From an uncultured Lachnospiraceae bacterium (GTDB lineage: Bacteria > Bacillota > Clostridia > Lachnospirales > Lachnospiraceae): a stretch of DNA of 64,000 nt. Under the pieces are notes generated by a model that ran no database searches, was not told the DNA's origin, and saw only the letters and a program-made list of their open reading frames with translations. The stretch lies in contig CAJUED010000005.1 in assembly GCA_910585075.1 (NCBI GenBank), positions 69,880-133,879 on the forward strand, in the 5' to 3' direction. Shown in pieces: positions 1-8,524 of the stretch (position 1 is its first letter; every line of letters begins with the position of its first letter). The translations under genes and the position numbers were made by a program.

Positions 1-129
1 CATGGCATTAATCTGCGCCTGCTGCTCCTCCTGACGTTTCTGCGCTTTCCTTCCAAGGAAATACAATACCACAAGCGCGACAATCAGTACCACCAGAATC
101 ACTAATAAAACGATGCCTACTTTGCTCAC
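1..129 (-). CDS. Small N-terminally anchored membrane protein (partial)
   Basis: This reverse-strand reading frame starts at a GTG (127-129) with an AGGAGG five bases upstream and runs off the left edge, so only the first 43 residues are visible. It begins MSKVGIVLLVILVVLIVA and has one hydrophobic helix of about 20 residues, then a sharp switch to Lys/Arg/Gln-rich sequence (GRKAQKRQEEQQAQ). This is the pattern of a membrane protein with an outside N-terminus and a cytoplasmic charged or coiled-coil tail. YajC-like or other small anchored proteins look like this at the N-terminus, but no family can be assigned from so little sequence. It is transcribed away from the ABC transporter operon. 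Confidence 0.6.
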   Translation of the reverse strand, partial: MSKVGIVLLVILVVLIVALVVLYFLGRKAQKRQEEQQAQINAM

Positions 130-717
130 GATAACCTCCTTACCGCCTTAAGATATTCGATGAAGGGATGACGGTTTGAAAATCATTTTAGCATTTTTAA
201 ACAAAATAGGCAAGCAATTTCACAGAAACCGTATAAAAGAAAGGGAAAAACGAAGGAGATTGTAATTTTTATAATTTTGGCCGTGAAATACAAATTTTCC
301 TATTGCTTTTCGGAGCAATTTCGGTTAAACTGTATCTATGTTAAAATAGTGAAAGTGCACAGCAAATGATAACTTCACAGTATTTATTACATATGATTAA
401 GGCATAAGAAGGGTTCAATTTGCATATTTTTTTGCTTTAAACGGCTGAAATCAAATAAAATTCGCCAAAAATCGAACAGATGTTTCGTGCAATTTTTATA
501 CATGAAGTTTCAGCTGGATTTAAACAAAAGCATCAATATTCCAAAGATATAAAATTTCTTTTTCGTTCGTGCGCGGGGAGGTGACAGATAATTCCGTTTT
601 GGAATTCTGTATCAGCATGAAATGAAAAGAAAATTTATATAAAAAGGGCGGCAGATTCATAAAATGCATTAAGAATTATGAGACAACTGCCTACACTTAT
701 TTAAAAGGAGGAAAAAA
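130..717 (+). promoter_or_regulatory. Long regulatory leader upstream of the ABC transporter operon
   Basis: About 590 AT-rich bases lie between divergent genes. No open frame with a ribosome binding site is visible. A short hairpin (AATTCC, loop, GGAATT, 590-606) follows a GGGAGGTGACAG stretch (574-585) that resembles a ribosome binding site but serves no frame. The ribosome binding site of the next gene (AAAGGAGGAAAAAA) ends at 717. The length suggests a regulated promoter with a long untranslated leader; I could not place one convincing -35/-10 pair. Confidence 0.4.
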
Positions 718-2736
718 ATGCGTAAAAAAGTTATTGCAATGTTAATGGCGGCATCACTGGCTGCTGTTACACTTGCCGGCTGTGGCGGCGGTGGCGGTTC
801 CGATTCTTCATCAGGCTCCGGAACAGAAGCTTCCGATTCAAGCTCAGGCGGTTCAGAGAGCTCAGGCGGCTCTGAAAGTTCAGGCAGCGGTACCGCGGCT
901 GCTGAAGGTATTACTACCGAAGTTGGCACACCCCGTGCCGAGACCCTGATTGTTGAGTGTCAGAACTCCACAGATACTCCGGGTCAGTTCAACTCCTATA
1001 TGCAGGGTACTGCAATGGGATTTGGTATTCATCAGATGATGAGTGCTCATTTATGGGAAATGAATACTGCAAAAGGTGAGCAGTATGGCGAAATTGCTGA
1101 CGGTCTTCCGGAGTCCAACGATGATTTCACAGAGTGGACAGTAAAGGTTCGTCAGGGCATTAAGTGGTCTGATGGTGAAGATGTAACGGCAGACGACGTT
1201 GTTTTCACTTTTAACATGATTAAAGACAACAGCGCAATCAATGCAAGTGCGGCAACAAACCTGTACATTGACACTGTTGAAAAAGTTGATGATTATACCG
1301 TTAAGTTTGTTATGAAAGAGCCCTTCCCTCGTTTCGTACAGCGTTACGGCATCACCGTATGGGGAACCGATTATCGTATCGTTCCTGAACATATTTATTC
1401 ACAGCAGGGAGACGTTACAACATTTAAGGATGAAGCTCCTGTTGTAGCAGGCCCTTACACTGTTAAAGATTATGACAGCCTTGGAATGTGGGTTCTTTAT
1501 GAACTGCGTGAGGACTGGCAGGACAGTACACTGGGTGTTGTAGGCTCTGCTGAGTTTGGTTACACTGCTGATCAGACTCCTCCTAAATATGTATGGTTCC
1601 GTACTTTCTCAGATTCCACAACAAAGCAGATGGCAATGATCAACAACGAGATCGACCTGCTCTGCGAAGTTACTCTGGAAGAGTTTGAAACCATGAACGC
1701 TTCTAACGACAAGATTAAATGCTGGTATGATGATTTCCCGTATGCTAACCCTGATGATCCGGGTGCAAAGGGTATCACATTCTCACACGGCCAGGGAGCT
1801 CCTTACGACAATGCTGATTTCCGTTGGGGTATCTGCCTTGCTCTGGATATCGACCAGATTTCCATGAATACGTTCTCAGGAGCTGGACGTGCGGCACCAA
1901 TTCCGTTGTTGAACAATACTCAGTTCTTACAGGAAACCTACACAATTCCTATGCAGGAATGGTTAGAGAACTTTGAACTTGACCTTGGCGACGGCACAAC
2001 ATTTAAGCCTTATGATACAGGCTATGCAAAACGTATGGCTGACTCTTTAGGCATCAGCGGAACTGATGAAGAACTGATTACCATGTTTGGTGCAGGCTGG
2101 TGGAAACATGACGAAGAAGCTGCTACAAAGCTCCTTGAAAAAGCTGGTCTTGAGAAGGTTGACGGCGTTTGGAATTACAATGGCGCACCTTTCACTTTCG
2201 AGCTGAGCTACTTAGCAGATGCTGAGTTCCAGGAAGCACGTGGCGTTCAGGCTGTTTACAACCAGTTACAGGCATTTGGATTCCAGTGTACAATCGCTTC
2301 CAAGTCCTCCGCAACATGGGATGTAGACGGCGGACAGGGTAACTTCCAAATCGCTGGTTACTGGCCTTCAGGCGGTATCCTGAAAGATTTCTACTCTGCA
2401 ATCAGCGGATTTGATGCTGATTTGATCAAGCCTCTTGGCGAGACTGGTTCAGGTCAGGGTATGCGTTGGAACAACGCACGTGTAACAGAGATTCTTCATG
2501 AGCTGGCTAATGTTGGCCCTGAAGATCCTAAATCTTATGAACTGCATACAGAATTCCTGCAGGAGTGCGTAAAGGATATGTGCGAAATCAACTTCCTTTC
2601 CGGTACCAAGTTCGTTCCTACCAATTCAACATATTGGGAAGGTTATCCGAATGCGAATAATCCTTATGACGGTCCTTGGTGGTGGTGGAGCTGCTTCAAG
2701 TATATGCTTCCGAACATTACTCCGACTCAGGGATAA
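718..2736 (+). CDS. ABC transporter substrate-binding lipoprotein, family 5 (peptide/oligosaccharide type)
   Basis: Extracellular lipoprotein that captures the substrate for the ABC transporter encoded by the next four genes. The N-terminus is a lipoprotein signal peptide ending in the lipobox LAGC (Cys at residue 22), followed by a Gly/Ser-rich linker to about residue 62 that spaces the domain from the membrane. The rest is a cluster-C (SBP_bac_5, OppA/DppA-like) fold, with characteristic stretches such as GQFNSYMQ, VRQGIKWSDGEDVTADDVVFT and a Trp-rich C-terminus. At 672 residues it is longer than a typical OppA (about 540), as are cluster-C proteins for bulky ligands. The two downstream alpha-glucosidases make gluco-oligosaccharides a serious alternative to peptides. 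Codon use is highly biased, consistent with strong expression. Confidence 0.9.
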   Translation: MRKKVIAMLMAASLAAVTLAGCGGGGGSDSSSGSGTEASDSSSGGSESSGGSESSGSGTAAAEGITTEVGTPRAETLIVECQNSTDTPGQFNSYMQGTAMGFGIHQMMSAHLWEMNTAKGEQYGEIADGLPESNDDFTEWTVKVRQGIKWSDGEDVTADDVVFTFNMIKDNSAINASAATNLYIDTVEKVDDYTVKFVMKEPFPRFVQRYGITVWGTDYRIVPEHIYSQQGDVTTFKDEAPVVAGPYTVKDYDSLGMWVLYELREDWQDSTLGVVGSAEFGYTADQTPPKYVWFRTFSDSTTKQMAMINNEIDLLCEVTLEEFETMNASNDKIKCWYDDFPYANPDDPGAKGITFSHGQGAPYDNADFRWGICLALDIDQISMNTFSGAGRAAPIPLLNNTQFLQETYTIPMQEWLENFELDLGDGTTFKPYDTGYAKRMADSLGISGTDEELITMFGAGWWKHDEEAATKLLEKAGLEKVDGVWNYNGAPFTFELSYLADAEFQEARGVQAVYNQLQAFGFQCTIASKSSATWDVDGGQGNFQIAGYWPSGGILKDFYSAISGFDADLIKPLGETGSGQGMRWNNARVTEILHELANVGPEDPKSYELHTEFLQECVKDMCEINFLSGTKFVPTNSTYWEGYPNANNPYDGPWWWWSCFKYMLPNITPTQG

Positions 2737-2778
2737 TTATCGTATAGTTTCTTAGAACGACTGAAACATGATTTGCGC

Positions 2779-2862
2779 CAACAGAAAGCTTGTGATTTTG
2801 GTTTCTGTTGTACAATCAAAAGGGCAGAGCCGTAAGTAGAGAAGGCTTACGGCTCGTCCCTT
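2779..2862 (+). promoter_or_regulatory. Two stem-loops between binding-protein and permease genes
   Basis: Two hairpins fill the gap between the binding-protein gene and the first permease gene: CAACAGAAA pairs with TTTCTGTTG (2779-2810), and a longer imperfect stem has GAGCCGTAAG pairing with CTTACGGCTC (2820-2862). No U-tract follows either. Such intercistronic stems commonly protect the upstream mRNA or attenuate read-through so that binding protein is made in excess over permease. That role is inferred here. Confidence 0.6.
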
Positions 2863-2888
2863 GTATATAAAATAAAGGAGTGCTGTGT

Positions 2889-3887
2889 ATGAAATTTAAA
2901 ACATTCTTTCTGCAGCGTGTACTCGCCTGGGCACTTACGATCTGGATTGGCGTTACTTTCATCTTTTTCATCCCGCGTATGTTCCCATCGGATCCCGTTG
3001 AGAACATGATTGCGCAGATGCAGACACGTTCAGGTAATATGGATCCGGCTGAAATGGAGGTGCTCAGACAGCAGCTTCGTGTACAGTTTGGCCTTGAAGG
3101 GTCATTGCTGCAACAATATGGTTCTTTCTTATGGAATGGGCTTTTTCACTTTGATTTTGGTCCGTCCCTGATGAGTTATCCGGAACCGGTTGGAAATATC
3201 ATTAGCCGGTATCTTCCGTATACATTGATTTTATCGTTGACATCTACATTCCTTGCATGGGTTATCGGTAACTTTATCGGTTTGCTTGCCGGTTTCCGCA
3301 AGAATAAGAAATCTTCACAAATTCTGGAAGGTATAGCGATTTGTATTTATCCGATTCCCTACTTCCTTGTAGCGCTGGTATTGCAAATTATATTTGCCTT
3401 CGTGTTAAAATGGTTCCCGCTGCAGGCGGTTATTAAGACAGGCGTTGGCTTTGGACCGTGGTTTTCTTCCCTGATGAAGGCATCCGTGCTTCCGGCTATT
3501 TCACTGCTGTTACTTGGAACAGGATGGTGGATCATTTCCATGAAATCCCTGGCAAGCACAACAGCTGAGGAAGATTATGTACGTTATGCACGTTTCCGTG
3601 GTCTCTCCGAGGCTACAATCGGCAAGAGCTATGTGCTTCGTAACTCCATTCTGACGCAGATTACCGCACTTGCCATGAGTCTTGGCGGCGTGTTTGGCGG
3701 TTCCATTATGACTGAGATTATTTTCGGGTATCCTGGTGTTGGTTCCCTGATCCAGAGTGCTATTTTGCAGTCGGATTACAACATGATCCTGGGCTGTATT
3801 ACGATTTCAATTGTGGCAATTTCTACTGCAACGCTGATCGTTGACCTTATTTATCCGTTCATTGATCCGCGAATCCGGTACGGCTGA
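2889..3887 (+). CDS. ABC transporter permease, DppB/OppB type
   Basis: Inner-membrane permease subunit of the family-5 ABC transporter, 332 residues. Start at ATG 2889 is chosen because AAGGAG sits eight bases upstream; an in-frame GTG at 2880 overlaps that site. The sequence has the DppB pattern: an N-terminal membrane helix (WALTIWIGVTFIFFIPRM), a periplasmic segment with DPVENMIAQ, then a BPD_transp_1 domain with five further helices. The coupling (EAA) loop is visible as YARFRGLSEATIGKSY near residue 235. It is 17 bases upstream of the DppC partner with which it forms the heterodimeric channel. Confidence 0.92.
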   Translation: MKFKTFFLQRVLAWALTIWIGVTFIFFIPRMFPSDPVENMIAQMQTRSGNMDPAEMEVLRQQLRVQFGLEGSLLQQYGSFLWNGLFHFDFGPSLMSYPEPVGNIISRYLPYTLILSLTSTFLAWVIGNFIGLLAGFRKNKKSSQILEGIAICIYPIPYFLVALVLQIIFAFVLKWFPLQAVIKTGVGFGPWFSSLMKASVLPAISLLLLGTGWWIISMKSLASTTAEEDYVRYARFRGLSEATIGKSYVLRNSILTQITALAMSLGGVFGGSIMTEIIFGYPGVGSLIQSAILQSDYNMILGCITISIVAISTATLIVDLIYPFIDPRIRYG

Positions 3888-3904
3888 TAGGAAGGAGGGT
3901 AAAC

Positions 3905-4741
3905 ATGAAGAAATTTTGGAAAACAGCTAACTTCCGTCTGAAAATAGGACTGATCGTTACTTGCTTTTTTATGATTATTGGATTCATTGTGTATTTTTTC
4001 CCGCACACGGACCCGTTTACATTTAATACATATCCGAATAACCTGGGTGCTTCCGGGGAACATTGGCTGGGTACCACCAGCATGGGACAGGATGTTGTAT
4101 GGCTGCTGATTGAAGCAATCCATAACTCACTGCTGATTGGTTTGATCGTTGCTACCATAGGTACGGTAGTAGGCGTTCTGGTAGGTCTGCTTGCAGGTTT
4201 TGCAGGCGGCACCCTTGACAGAGTACTTATGATTATCACAGATACTTTCGTGGTAATTCCGTCTCTGCCGATTCTGATTATGATGACCTCCCTGATGAAG
4301 GGCGGCGCTACGGTTATTGTTATGGCTCTTGTACTTGCAATGTTTGCATGGGCATGGCCCAGCCGTCAGATTCGTTCTATGGCGCTGACGATCAAAGAGA
4401 GAGACTTTATCCATACGGCTCGTTTTTCAGGTGAGAGTACCATGCAGATTGTTGTGACAGAGATTCTGCCTTTCGCACTTTCCTGGTCACTTTCCAACTT
4501 TATGAATGCTACACTTTCCGCAATCGGTTCGGAGTCCAGCCTTGCAGTGCTTGGTCTTTCTCCCGGTAATCTGGTATCACTTGGTAACATGATTCAGTGG
4601 GCAAGAAACTACAATGCCGTACTTGCCGGACGCTGGTTATGGATTGGCGCACCGATTGTTGCAACTGTTATCTTATTTATTGGCCTGTTCTTATTAATTA
4701 CAGGTTACAATGATTATCAAGCTATGAAGAGAGGCAGGTGA
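3905..4741 (+). CDS. ABC transporter permease, DppC/OppC type
   Basis: Second permease subunit, 278 residues, with GGAAGGAGG just before the ATG. It opens with one membrane helix (IGLIVTCFFMIIGFIVYFF), then the extracytoplasmic motif GEHWLGTTSMGQDV typical of DppC proteins, then a BPD_transp_1 domain. The EAA loop is around RDFIHTARFSGESTMQIV, and GSESSLAVLGLSPGN matches the family. It ends six bases before the first ATPase gene, so translation is probably coupled. Confidence 0.92.
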   Translation: MKKFWKTANFRLKIGLIVTCFFMIIGFIVYFFPHTDPFTFNTYPNNLGASGEHWLGTTSMGQDVVWLLIEAIHNSLLIGLIVATIGTVVGVLVGLLAGFAGGTLDRVLMIITDTFVVIPSLPILIMMTSLMKGGATVIVMALVLAMFAWAWPSRQIRSMALTIKERDFIHTARFSGESTMQIVVTEILPFALSWSLSNFMNATLSAIGSESSLAVLGLSPGNLVSLGNMIQWARNYNAVLAGRWLWIGAPIVATVILFIGLFLLITGYNDYQAMKRGR

Positions 4742-4747
4742 TAGAAT

Positions 4748-5728
4748 ATGCTGAAAGTCGAAAACTTGTCAACTTCTTACAAAACCATTGATGGCGACGT
4801 TCATGTGCTCAATGACATTAATTTTGAGATCCATGACAATGAGATATTCGGCATCGCAGGAGAATCCGGCTGCGGTAAAACAACCCTGCTGAACACACTC
4901 TATGATATTGTAGAGTTTCCGCTTGTGATAGATAAAGGCCGTGTTGTTCTGGAAGGTGAAAAGAATGGTGAAAAATATTCTTTTGAATCCGGCCAGATTC
5001 GTAAAACATGGTGGAATAATATCTCCTATGTGCCACAGGCGGCACAGAGTGTTTTGAACCCGATTGTCCGTTTGAAGACACAGTTTATTGACTCTATTCC
5101 GAAGGAAGACAGAAAAAATGAAACACCTGAGCAGACCCTTGCAAGGGTTGCCGATTATTTAAAGGAACTGAACCTTTCTCCTGATGTGCTGGAGTCTTAT
5201 CCTTTCCAGTTATCAGGTGGTATGCGCCAGCGTGCAATCATCGCGCTTGCAACTTTTATGGCTCCCGGACTTGTACTTGCGGATGAGCCTACCACAGCTC
5301 TCGACGTTGTGGTTCAGAAAGGTATTTTGATGATGCTGATGCGTTTGCAGCAGCAGCTTAAAAATTCACTGGTTATCGTCAGCCATGATATGGGCGTGCA
5401 CTACCAGATTACAGACCGTATGGCTATCATGTACTCCGGTAGTATTGCAGAGCTTGGAAGGACAGAGGACATTTTTAATGATCCCATTCATCCTTATACA
5501 AAGATGCTTGTAGACGCGCTGCCCCGTGTAGGTGAGGATGTTCAGAGAGTTGGTATTGCGGGCCGTCCGCCTGCACTGAAGAACCCGCCTCCAGGCTGCC
5601 GTTTCGCACCCCGCTGTCCTCATGCGACGGATCGCTGCCGCAGTGAAGTGCCGAAATTCCGTGAAATAACTCCCGGCCGGTTTGCTGCCTGCCACTTATT
5701 AAAAGAGGAGGTGAAGAAGAATGGCTGA
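4748..5728 (+). CDS. ABC transporter ATP-binding protein, DppD/OppD type
   Basis: Cytoplasmic ATPase subunit, 326 residues, that powers the transporter. Walker A is GESGCGKT (38-45); the signature is LSGGMRQR; Walker B is LVLADEPTTALD. The C-terminal extension CRFAPRCPHA is the oligopeptide/dipeptide-specific Cys-rich motif, which in this family can coordinate an iron-sulfur cluster. It overlaps the next ATPase gene by eight bases, so the two are translated together as the usual D/F heterodimer. Confidence 0.93.
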   Translation: MLKVENLSTSYKTIDGDVHVLNDINFEIHDNEIFGIAGESGCGKTTLLNTLYDIVEFPLVIDKGRVVLEGEKNGEKYSFESGQIRKTWWNNISYVPQAAQSVLNPIVRLKTQFIDSIPKEDRKNETPEQTLARVADYLKELNLSPDVLESYPFQLSGGMRQRAIIALATFMAPGLVLADEPTTALDVVVQKGILMMLMRLQQQLKNSLVIVSHDMGVHYQITDRMAIMYSGSIAELGRTEDIFNDPIHPYTKMLVDALPRVGEDVQRVGIAGRPPALKNPPPGCRFAPRCPHATDRCRSEVPKFREITPGRFAACHLLKEEVKKNG

Positions 5729-6701
5729 GAAATTGTTGGAAATTAAAGGCGTCAGTAAAATTTTCCGAGTAGGCGGTATGATACGTGGTAAAAAGCTGGT
5801 AGCCGTAGATGATGTTTCCCTGTCTATTGACAGCGATAAGCCCGTCATTCTGTCTATCGTTGGGGAGTCCGGCTGTGGTAAGTCCACATTGTGTAAGATG
5901 GTTCTGCGTCTGCACAATCCCGATATCGGCGAGATTATCCTGGATGGAAAGTCCTATGCCGATAAGAAAAGTTATGATCCACAGCAGTTTAAGCTTGATG
6001 TACAGCCTATTTTTCAGAACCCGTACGAATCTTTTTCCGCACGGAAGACAGTAGACACCTATTTATATAATACAGCCCTTCGTCTTGGCATTGCAAAGAA
6101 CCGGAGCGAAGCGGACAACGTGGTCGATGAGGCTTTAAAGAGCGTTGGTATGTCTCTGCAGGTTGTAAAGGGAAAATATCCCACACAGTTTTCCGGTGGT
6201 GAGTTACAGCGTGTTTCCATCGCACGTGCACTGATTACACGTCCGAAGCTGATTATCGCTGACGAGCCGGTGGCTGCTATTGACGCTTCCATGAAGATGA
6301 ATATCGTCAATCTTTTCAAGGAGCTGCGTGATAAATATAAAATTTCATTTATCTATATTACACATGACCTTTCAACGGCGTATTATGTATCCGATTATAT
6401 CGCAACACTTTATCGTGGCTGCCTGATCGAATATGGCCCTGCGAAAGAGATCATGGATAACCCGGCACATCCTTACACGGACCTTCTTATGAATTCCGTG
6501 CCTCGTGTCGGTGATAAGTGGAAAGATGCAACGGCTATGCCTGATATGGAAGGCAAAGAGTATGCAATAGAATATTGTAAGTTTGCTCCCCGCTGCCCGT
6601 ATGCAACAGACAAATGCCGGCAGGAGCGTCCTAATCCTACCCAGATGGGGAATGAGCGTATGGTACTTTGCTATCACCCTTTGACGGAAAAGAAAGCGTA
6701 A
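5721..6701 (+). CDS. ABC transporter ATP-binding protein, DppF/OppF type
   Basis: Second ATPase subunit, 326 residues, starting inside the end of the D gene behind GAGGAGGTGAAG. It has Walker A GESGCGKS, signature FSGGELQR, Walker B LIIADEPVAAID and the family C-terminal motif CKFAPRCPYA. It is the last gene of the five-gene transporter set. A hairpin lies 38 bases after its stop, then the first alpha-glucosidase gene begins, so the enzymes may be read through at a lower level or from their own promoter. Confidence 0.93.
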   Translation: MAEKLLEIKGVSKIFRVGGMIRGKKLVAVDDVSLSIDSDKPVILSIVGESGCGKSTLCKMVLRLHNPDIGEIILDGKSYADKKSYDPQQFKLDVQPIFQNPYESFSARKTVDTYLYNTALRLGIAKNRSEADNVVDEALKSVGMSLQVVKGKYPTQFSGGELQRVSIARALITRPKLIIADEPVAAIDASMKMNIVNLFKELRDKYKISFIYITHDLSTAYYVSDYIATLYRGCLIEYGPAKEIMDNPAHPYTDLLMNSVPRVGDKWKDATAMPDMEGKEYAIEYCKFAPRCPYATDKCRQERPNPTQMGNERMVLCYHPLTEKKA

Positions 6702-6738
6702 AGGTTAGGCGTTTAAGCAGTAAACGAAATAAGTGATA

Positions 6739-6772
6739 AAATGGGACTCTCGGCTCGCCAGGAGTCCCATTT
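6739..6772 (+). terminator. Hairpin after the ABC operon (weak terminator or attenuator)
   Basis: AAATGGGACTC pairs perfectly with GAGTCCCATTT around a 12-base loop. There is no real U-run after it (GTGCACAA follows). It therefore looks more like a leaky terminator, or an RNA stability element separating transporter and glucosidase genes. Confidence 0.6.
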
Positions 6773-6834
6773 GTGCACAAGAGGATTTAGATATTGAGCA
6801 TTTGGTGCGCAAAAACAGAAATGGAGGTTAATGT

Positions 6835-8508
6835 ATGGAAAAAGCATGGTGGAAGGAAGCGGTGGTGTATCAGATATATCCCCGCAGCTTTATGGACAGT
6901 AATGGAGACGGTATCGGCGATTTGAATGGTATTACCTCAAAACTGGATTATTTAAAGGAACTTGGGATTGATGTAATCTGGCTTTCTCCGATTTATCAGT
7001 CGCCTAACGATGACAATGGGTATGATATCAGTGATTATCAGGCGATTATGCAGGAATTTGGAACAATGGAAGACTTTGACAGGATGATTGCCGGTATCCA
7101 CGAAAGAGGTATGCGTCTGGTAATGGATTTAGTGGTAAATCACACTTCCGACGAACATGCCTGGTTTTTAGAGAGTCGCAAGAGCAAGGACAATCCTTAC
7201 AGGGATTATTATATCTGGCGCGACGGTAAGGATGGGGAAGCGCCCAACAATTGGGGCAGCTATTTCTCCGGCTCCGCATGGCAGCATGATGACGCTACGG
7301 ATATGTATTATCTGCATCTGTTTTCAAAAAAGCAGCCTGACCTTAACTGGGAAAATCCCAAGGTGAGGGAGGAAGTCTTTTCCATGATGAACTGGTGGTG
7401 CGCTGAGAAGGGCATTGACGGTTTCCGTATGGACGTTATCAGCCTTATTTCAAAGAAACCCGGTCTGCCGGACGGCCCTAAGGGACCTAAGGCTCTCTAC
7501 GGATATGCGGATTGTGCAAACGGTCCCCGGGTTCATGAATTTTTGAAGGAAATGAACAGGGAAGTACTTTCAAAATATGACCTGATCACGGTGGGAGAGA
7601 CCGCTGGCGTTACCATTGAAGAAGCAAAGCGCTATGCTGGTTTTGATGAGCATGAGCTGAACATGGTTTTCCAGTTCGAGCATGTGGGCCTTGATAATGA
7701 TCCTGTAAATGGAAGATGGACAGATAAGAGAGTACCTTTGTTGGCATTTAAGAAGGTAATGAGCGCATGGCAGACAGAGCTTGACGGCAAGGCTTGGAAC
7801 AGTCTGTATCTGGGCAACCATGATCAGCCCCGTTCTATTTCCCGTTTTGGCGACGATTCACCGGAGTACAGAGAGGTCTGTGCAAAGATGCTGGCAACCT
7901 GCCTGCATATGATGCAGGGTACCCCTTATGTATATCAGGGTGAGGAAATTGGTATGACCAATATGCCTTTTGGCGATATTTCAGAGGTTAAGGATATTGA
8001 AAGTATCAATGCTTATAAGGAGATGTCAGAGGCAGGCCTGATTTCCAAAGAGGATATGATGCGTTTTATCTGTAAGAAGGGCCGTGACAATGCCCGCACC
8101 CCTATGCAGTGGGATGACAGTGAGAACGCAGGATTTACAACAGGAACGCCTTGGATTGGGGTAAATCCCAATTACAAAGAGATTAATACCAAAGCGGCTC
8201 TTGCGGATGAAAATTCCATTTTCTACTATTATAAGAAGCTGATTGCTTTAAGGAAAGAGGAACCGATTCTTGTGTATGGCCACTATGAGCTGTTAGAGCC
8301 CGACAATGAATCCCTTTATGTGTATACTCGTACGCTGGATGAGCAGAAGCTGCTTGTTATCTGCAACTTTACAAAGGAGCAGGTAAGCTATGATATTCCG
8401 GCGGAGTTTGCGGACGCTAAGATTTTGATTTCTAATTATGAGCGGAATGAGGCCAAAGGAACGGTTGAATTGAAGCCTTATGAGGCGATTGTATTAAAAT
8501 TGAACTAA
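6835..8508 (+). CDS. GH13 oligo-1,6-glucosidase-type alpha-glucosidase
   Basis: Cytoplasmic retaining alpha-glucosidase, 557 residues, the usual length for the oligo-1,6-glucosidase/sucrose isomerase group of GH13. The barrel begins WWKEAVVYQIYPRSF. Catalytic residues are visible: nucleophile Asp200 in GFRMDV, acid/base Glu255 in VGETAG, and transition-state Asp330 in LGNHDQPR. The residue after the nucleophile is Val, which in this group is linked to alpha-1,6 activity (isomaltose), whereas Ala or Thr goes with alpha-1,4 activity. There is no signal peptide, so it acts on imported oligosaccharides. AATGGAGG precedes the ATG. It is 16 bases upstream of the GH31 gene, and the two are almost certainly co-transcribed. 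Confidence 0.92.
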   Translation: MEKAWWKEAVVYQIYPRSFMDSNGDGIGDLNGITSKLDYLKELGIDVIWLSPIYQSPNDDNGYDISDYQAIMQEFGTMEDFDRMIAGIHERGMRLVMDLVVNHTSDEHAWFLESRKSKDNPYRDYYIWRDGKDGEAPNNWGSYFSGSAWQHDDATDMYYLHLFSKKQPDLNWENPKVREEVFSMMNWWCAEKGIDGFRMDVISLISKKPGLPDGPKGPKALYGYADCANGPRVHEFLKEMNREVLSKYDLITVGETAGVTIEEAKRYAGFDEHELNMVFQFEHVGLDNDPVNGRWTDKRVPLLAFKKVMSAWQTELDGKAWNSLYLGNHDQPRSISRFGDDSPEYREVCAKMLATCLHMMQGTPYVYQGEEIGMTNMPFGDISEVKDIESINAYKEMSEAGLISKEDMMRFICKKGRDNARTPMQWDDSENAGFTTGTPWIGVNPNYKEINTKAALADENSIFYYYKKLIALRKEEPILVYGHYELLEPDNESLYVYTRTLDEQKLLVICNFTKEQVSYDIPAEFADAKILISNYERNEAKGTVELKPYEAIVLKLN

Positions 8509-8524
8509 ATAAGGAGATTAGTTT